Origin: Chaenocephalus aceratus
Lineage: Eukaryota; Chordata; Actinopteri; Perciformes; Channichthyidae
Assembly: GCA_023974075.1 (NCBI GenBank)
Contig: CM043801.1
Location: 22,189,236-22,253,235 of the forward strand
Length of the DNA stretch: 64,000 nt
Direction: 5' to 3'
Shown here piece after piece: positions 54,871 through 64,000 of the stretch (position 1 is its first letter; each line of letters opens with the position of its first letter). A program made the position numbers and the translations under genes. The notes beneath the pieces are model-generated. The model was not told the origin of the DNA and did no database searches. It was given only the letters and a program-made list of their open reading frames with translations.

Positions 54871-54879
54871 TGGGTGGTC
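54871..54879. promoter_or_regulatory. GLI consensus site beyond the eif2b3 3' end
   Basis: Exact TGGGTGGTC (GACCACCCA on the other strand), ~10.7 kb upstream of the ptch2 ATG and ~400 bp past the eif2b3 poly(A) signal. The surrounding ~250 bp is non-repetitive and relatively GC-rich. About 70 bp away lies CATTGTGGTCACC, which contains Sox-like and Runx-like cores. Confidence 0.45.
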
Positions 54880-55271
54880 CGGGGCCTACACATACACCAT
54901 TTTTGTGTACAAATAAACGTAACCCCCACGCCATTGTGGTCACCGCTCCCAGGGCTTTTCCTCCATCTCTGGTCGTCACAGCTGCACAGTGTGCACGCTC
55001 ACACCCATGCAGAGTCTCCTCCCTCCCCAACAGGGTCAATTGAGTCCTGCCATTAAAGGAGACAGTAACAGTCTGATAATGACTAGTGTGGCAAAACAAT
55101 TATAAAGATCTTCCTGGTACTGACAGTCAAGCTGTCTCTGTCAAACAGATGACATCATGGATTTCTTCCAGAGTGTGAGTTTCTCAAAGAAATGAAGTCC
55201 CATTAAGGGGCTTTCCCGAAGAAGATTAAGGAAATAACACAAAACAATAATAAAAACCAACATGCTGAGTC

Positions 55272-55456
55272 ATGGTTTTAATCACTTGTCTTTATTTGGA
55301 CACAATGTACAAAAGAGCCGATTAGAAGAGAGTGTAGAATTGTGAAGCTGCAATCCAGGCTTCTGATTGGTCAGTCAGCCGATGAATTGGTTGTCCTCTG
55401 TGTTTCGCTGCACTCTGATTGGTTAATGAGGTGATGCCACTCTATCTCCGTGGGAG
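55272..55456 (-). other. eif2b3: eif2b3 3' UTR
   Basis: About 185 nt from the stop codon to just past an AATAAA signal on the minus strand (55291-55296). No other strong signal is closer. Confidence 0.6.
55291..55296 (-). terminator. eif2b3: Poly(A) signal AATAAA of eif2b3
   Basis: The minus strand reads CCAAATAAAGACAAG, ~160 nt past the eif2b3 stop codon, giving a short, plausible 3' UTR. Confidence 0.6.
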
Positions 55457-60783
<5,327 letters not shown>

Positions 60784-61813
60784 CTGGAAAACACAAATTA
60801 CATTCATTTCATTCATCACTTCACTTTCTAGTATGGAGTCATACATTCTAAAGGGAATAGAAATAAAAACGTTATTTCTGTTACAACATGTTCAACAACC
60901 TTTTCCTCCTGCGTTTCATGAATATTTTAGCTTAGTAGAACTTCAACAGAAACGGAAGGAAAAATCTCTCATTAATGGAGCTGCTCATAACTCAACATGG
61001 CCACATCCTGTGGGGTGGGATCACAAGACATTGCTTCATTTATAGGCATCCCACTTGAAAGGTAAGGAAACGCTGTTCTTCTGCAGTCTAATAGAAGAGA
61101 CATGCAAAACTCCTTCATACAGTTTTGATGTTCAGTGTTTGTTTGTATTTTATAGTGTGAAAATAAACAGATTCATTCACTGTCACTCAACAGTTTTTCT
61201 AAGCCTTGCTTATTACTCAAGATGAGCCTGAACGTTGAGAGCCAGTGGCTCATTTCTGAAAGTTCACAAACTTTTGAGTAGTTTAAGATGAATATTTAGC
61301 AGGGATATGTTTGCTAGCTTTAAAACACGATTTTCCGACTCTGCTGTTTGCTCTTTGAGCCCGCTGGATATTCAAAGATGTTTATGGTTCACACACTGTT
61401 TTCTTCTGCGTGCTTATGCACACACGTACACAAACAAATGGGCCAGTACACAAAGTGAAGAATATCTATACTGGGAGCTTCCCAGCACTGCCACAGCTTT
61501 CTACTGTTGACTGGAGGTCACAGTGACAGTAGGAAAAAACAGCCAGTTTCCCCACCTGCTCTGAATACTCAAACATCTCCAATCTACTGAGCTAAATGAC
61601 AATGATTAGCATGTATATTAAAGAACAAATCTAGCCGAAGGTGTGTGTGCACGTGTGTGTGTTAGGACATTGTTGGCCCTGTGCTGCGGTCCCACCTGAG
61701 GTGGCAGTGCCAGCCCACGGTGCCTGCTCACATTCAGCCAAACCATCACCATAAAATTATTGTAGGGGAGACACAGAAAGTCCTGTGTGTCCTGTGTCAG
61801 CTAACCGTGGAGG

Positions 61814-61814
<1 letters not shown>

Positions 61815-61847
<33 letters not shown>
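61815..61847. repeat. (GT)n microsatellite
   Basis: About 16 GT units. Confidence 0.9.
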
Positions 61848-61849
<2 letters not shown>

Positions 61850-62201
61850 TAGAGAATGTGTGCTTCAGTAGCTTGGGGAGCCCGGTGGAGAACACATGTT
61901 GGTCTTGCCCAGGCAGTGACGCACACACACTTGGCCCTCTGCGCCTCACACACAGACAGGTTTGTATTGGCCCATTCTATTCAGGTGGTTAGGCCTGGAG
62001 GGAGAGACAGAAAAGAGTGTGTGGATACGTGTGTGTGTGAGTGACTACCTAGGAGGTGGTGGTGGTAGTTGGTGATGGGAGATTACACGATTCAGAGTTT
62101 TGTAACATTAGAGAGAGAGGGAGAGACCACCAAAGAAGCCTCTGAGCAGAAACACCACTAATTACTAACACCAGGGCTCCTCCTTGCCATGACCCCCCCA
62201 T

Positions 62202-62448
<247 letters not shown>

Positions 62449-62602
62449 TGTGCCAACCCCCCTGTAAAGTTGACCCTTACTATCCCCCTTCCCAAACACG
62501 CAGCGCTTTGTCAACAAGTTCTGGTCAGCTCCAAACAAAGAGAGCAGAAATGCGAGGGGTTTCTGCGACATGGCCGGGGTCTGCTAATCCCCTCACACTG
62601 GC

Positions 62603-62630
62603 TCTTTCTTTCTTTCTTTCTTTCTTTCTC
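62603..62630. repeat. (CTTT)n microsatellite
   Basis: Six to seven CTTT units. Confidence 0.9.
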
Positions 62631-64000
62631 CTTCCTTCTTATGTCCTCCAAAAAAAGAAAAAGGAAAGAAAGAATTGCAATTTCTTTCTTGCGTGCTAGC
62701 TTGCTTTCCCCTCGCTTCTTTCTTCCCTTCTCCCATCTCTCTCGTTCTTTCATGCCTTTGTGCGTGCACCTACATGGACATGATGAGGGTCCCCATGCTG
62801 GCTGGCTGGGGTCCCTGAAAGGCTTAAGAAGAAATGGAGAGAGACAGAAAGAGAGAGAAGAGATGGCGTTGAGGCCTTGATGGAGAGAAAAGAGAGGGAG
62901 GAGTAAGAAATTGAGATAAAAGAAAAGGAGCCCGTGAGTGAGTGCATTAAAATCCCGACTGGAGGCCAAGATGATTCTCTTTCCTCCGGGGGTTTCTGGC
63001 TCAGACCCTGAGCAGATCAATCTACATGCTAATTCTACAGTGGATACTGTGCTTTCTGTGCAAATCCTCTTTTGGAGCAACAAAACAGTCAATTTGGACC
63101 GCTTTAAGTACTTGCTACATTCAACAATCGTGATGTGCGATATGCGGGTGATCATGATGCATCACTATTCAGACTGGGCCTTTTTGTCCTTCCTATGCGA
63201 AATCACTATTATATACTATAATACAACTTATGTGCCATGTCTTGCCCAGGCTTCCTCACCACATTTGCAGTTGAAAATCCTTCCTGGTTCATCAGGTAGA
63301 TTTTTTGTTTAAATGAAGATGCAATAGTTGCTAGTGTTGATTTTCAAAAAGGAAACCAGCACATTACTGGAACTTTTAGCAAATCATTTGGTAGCTTGTT
63401 TTCTGTAAAGCAACATTAACAAATAGCCGAACAATTCAAACTTTAACATTTATACTAAAACAAATCTAATGTCATATTTTTCTGAAATCTGCTTCAACTT
63501 TATTTCCAATTTTAAAAAACCCAAAGCTTTGTAGAATACCAAATATGTCGAGTGCAAAAAGGTGTACAAGAATATTATCATTTGATTCAATGGGGCTGCC
63601 ATAAAGAAAACGTTTGGTTTTAAATATTTTGTTCTAAATATTATGTAGCCAACATAAAAGCAAATGAAAATAGGAAAAAGCAGGAAAACTAACCTGCATG
63701 TAAACGTAATAAATGACTTAACGGATTGAAATCGAAACATTCTCTGGTGTTTGATTAGATCGAATTGATGAAATGGATATATTTATCAGTCCAATGCTTT
63801 TACTTCCTAAAACGAATTATCAAAAAACCCGGATATTGGATGTTTGGAAATCACCTGTCAAACCCCCATGGTGCTCAGCGAATGTCATAACCAGTGGGAA
63901 CATTGGTATAGGCGAAGTAAATTAGCGGCTAAATAAAATATATTGATGTTCTGTGTTTCAGTTCAACAGCTTCGTGTTTGTTTGGAACTGGTCTCTGGCT

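Noticed and set aside
62511..63155. 214-codon minus-strand frame near the right edge
   Set aside because: Lys/Glu/Arg-rich and Leu/Ser-rich parts derive from GA/CT-rich simple sequence; no similarity to eif2b3 or another known protein.

Overview
The window is vertebrate nuclear DNA, almost certainly from a percomorph-like teleost fish. It has spliced genes with many ~100 bp introns, a very heavy (CA)n/(GT)n load, a teleost-type L2 LINE, a tRNA-derived SINE and hAT-like transposons. No bacterial, plasmid, phage or CRISPR content was seen.

The main gene is patched 2 (ptch2), the Hedgehog receptor, on the minus strand. I reconstructed 23 coding exons from the start codon at 44170 to the stop codon at 17606. 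They join in frame into 4437 nt (1478 residues plus stop). Every intron is GT-AG, and most exon sizes equal the human PTCH1 exon sizes I remember. The assignment to ptch2 rather than ptch1 rests on a ptch2-type middle cytoplasmic loop (TVQAFTQC, then QHIVTILPP) and on synteny: the last two coding exons of eif2b3 lie about 11 kb upstream on the same strand, as beside human PTCH2.

Layout. 1-15.5 kb: gene-poor 3' flank of ptch2, with a diverged ~100 bp direct duplication (890-1213), an L2-tail fragment (~4.49 kb), a 5'-truncated L2 LINE (6.61-7.80 kb) and several microsatellites. 15.5-17.6 kb: AT-rich ptch2 3' UTR with two AATAAA signals. 17.6-44.2 kb: ptch2 coding exons, with an 8.55 kb intron 2. 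44.2-44.8 kb: ptch2 promoter region with a CCAAT box and an exact GLI consensus site. 45-55.3 kb: intergenic DNA with a SINE at 47.4-47.6 kb. 55.27-60.78 kb: 3' end of eif2b3, whose last intron holds a nested pair of hAT-like elements (56.88-58.42 kb) and a ~244 bp (CA)n array. 60.8-64 kb: an upstream eif2b3 intron. The remaining eif2b3 exons lie beyond the window.

The observation most worth following is five exact matches to the GLI consensus GACCACCCA/TGGGTGGTC, where about 0.5 is expected by chance in 64 kb. One is in the ptch2 promoter, two are in ptch2 introns (2 and 13), and two are upstream in and beside eif2b3. Patched genes are direct transcriptional targets and negative regulators of Hedgehog signalling, so this may be the distributed Hedgehog-response architecture of the locus. 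I found no wholly new biological system here.
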